Below are positions 44,204 through 44,222 of a stretch of 44,222 nucleotides of DNA, piece by piece. The position numbers and the translations under genes are program-made. The notes under the pieces are model-generated. The model worked only from the letters and a program-made list of their open reading frames with translations, searched no databases and was not told the DNA's origin. Each line of letters begins with the position of its first letter. Positions within the stretch are counted from its first letter, which is position 1. Source of the stretch: Flavobacteriaceae bacterium (lineage in GTDB: Bacteria > Bacteroidota > Bacteroidia > Flavobacteriales > Flavobacteriaceae); NCBI GenBank assembly GCA_002691645.1, contig NZIP01000027.1, positions 310,384-354,605 of the forward strand. Reading direction: 5' to 3'.

Positions 44204-44222
44204 CTTTTCCATAAAGCCAAAC
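44131..44222. repeat. Perfect 92-bp palindrome centred on GGATCC at the window end
   Basis: The 46 bases 44131-44176 are followed by their exact reverse complement at 44177-44222, with zero mismatches and no loop, centred inside GGATCC (44174-44179). Biological hairpins of this perfection inside a coding sequence are very unlikely; this has the look of a fold-back chimera, amplification artefact or a restriction/ligation joint at a contig end. Confidence 0.97.

Noticed and set aside
1-44222. CRISPR arrays, tRNA/rRNA genes, insertion sequences, phage or defence genes
   Set aside because: No repeat-spacer pattern, T-loop sequence, transposase, integrase or known defence domain was recognised on either strand.

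Overview
The window reads as chromosomal DNA from a free-living, probably marine, flavobacterium-like Bacteroidota. The evidence is a FecA-type TonB-dependent receptor, a giant secreted protein ending in a type IX secretion (T9SS) sorting domain, many SPII lipoproteins, DUF6150 and DUF6090-type proteins, a beta-1,3-glucan (laminarin) catabolic module, AT-rich DNA, weak Shine-Dalgarno sequences, and at least one well-formed Bacteroidota promoter (TTTG, 19 bp, TAnnTTTG). No rRNA, tRNA, CRISPR, phage or insertion sequence was recognised. Genes are densely packed and look like core or accessory chromosome rather than a mobile island.

Layout. (1) 1-3552: the tail of an unknown gene, then a receptor / 4-TM membrane protein / tandem helix-hairpin-helix lipoprotein operon. 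Its promoter is bracketed by two copies of a metalloregulator-like palindrome. (2) 3602-6285: rfbA-rfbB (dTDP-4-keto-6-deoxyglucose synthesis) followed by an HMA plus MauE-like membrane protein; a convergent SIMPL-domain protein follows at 6286-6987. (3) 7308-13552: a GH149-like beta-1,3-glucan phosphorylase, a GH17 glucanase and a GPH sugar symporter, closed by a textbook terminator. This is a phosphorolytic laminari-oligosaccharide module without SusC/SusD. (4) 13623-18638: PhyH-like dioxygenase, DUF6090-like protein, Tat-exported DsrE-like protein, secreted EEP hydrolase, DUF6150 repeat protein and a CotH-kinase lipoprotein. (5) 18694-22749: a 1351-residue FG-GAP / ASPIC-UnbV / vanadium-haloperoxidase-like fusion with a T9SS tail. 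(6) 22746-23216 (minus): three overlooked or tiny genes, namely a 49-aa protein, a 31-aa membrane peptide and a Kazal-type lipoprotein. (7) 23397-30800 (minus): a tight operon of lipoprotein, outer-membrane beta-barrel, ABC ATPase, two FtsX-type permeases and a LolA-like carrier, then DUF819. This looks like a complete trans-envelope lipid or lipoprotein route. (8) 31004-44203: amidohydrolase with a broken lipoprotein signal, a second DUF6090-like protein, S1 sulfatase, SGNH-like lipoprotein, saccharopine-dehydrogenase-like reductase, DUF805, tricorn-like protease, aldose 1-epimerase with an SSS symporter, and the start of a YfcC-like transporter.

The last 92 bases (44131-44222) are a perfect palindrome centred on GGATCC that cuts into the YfcC-like gene and ends exactly at the window edge. 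This is most likely a fold-back assembly or cloning artefact, so the apparent C-terminus of that gene should not be trusted.

The most promising candidates for something undescribed are the ABC/LolA/beta-barrel/lipoprotein operon, the metal-box-controlled receptor plus HhH-lipoprotein operon, the haloperoxidase fusion next to a CotH kinase, and the micro-operon of small proteins ending in a Kazal lipoprotein. All assignments come from reading sequence motifs; no database search was run.
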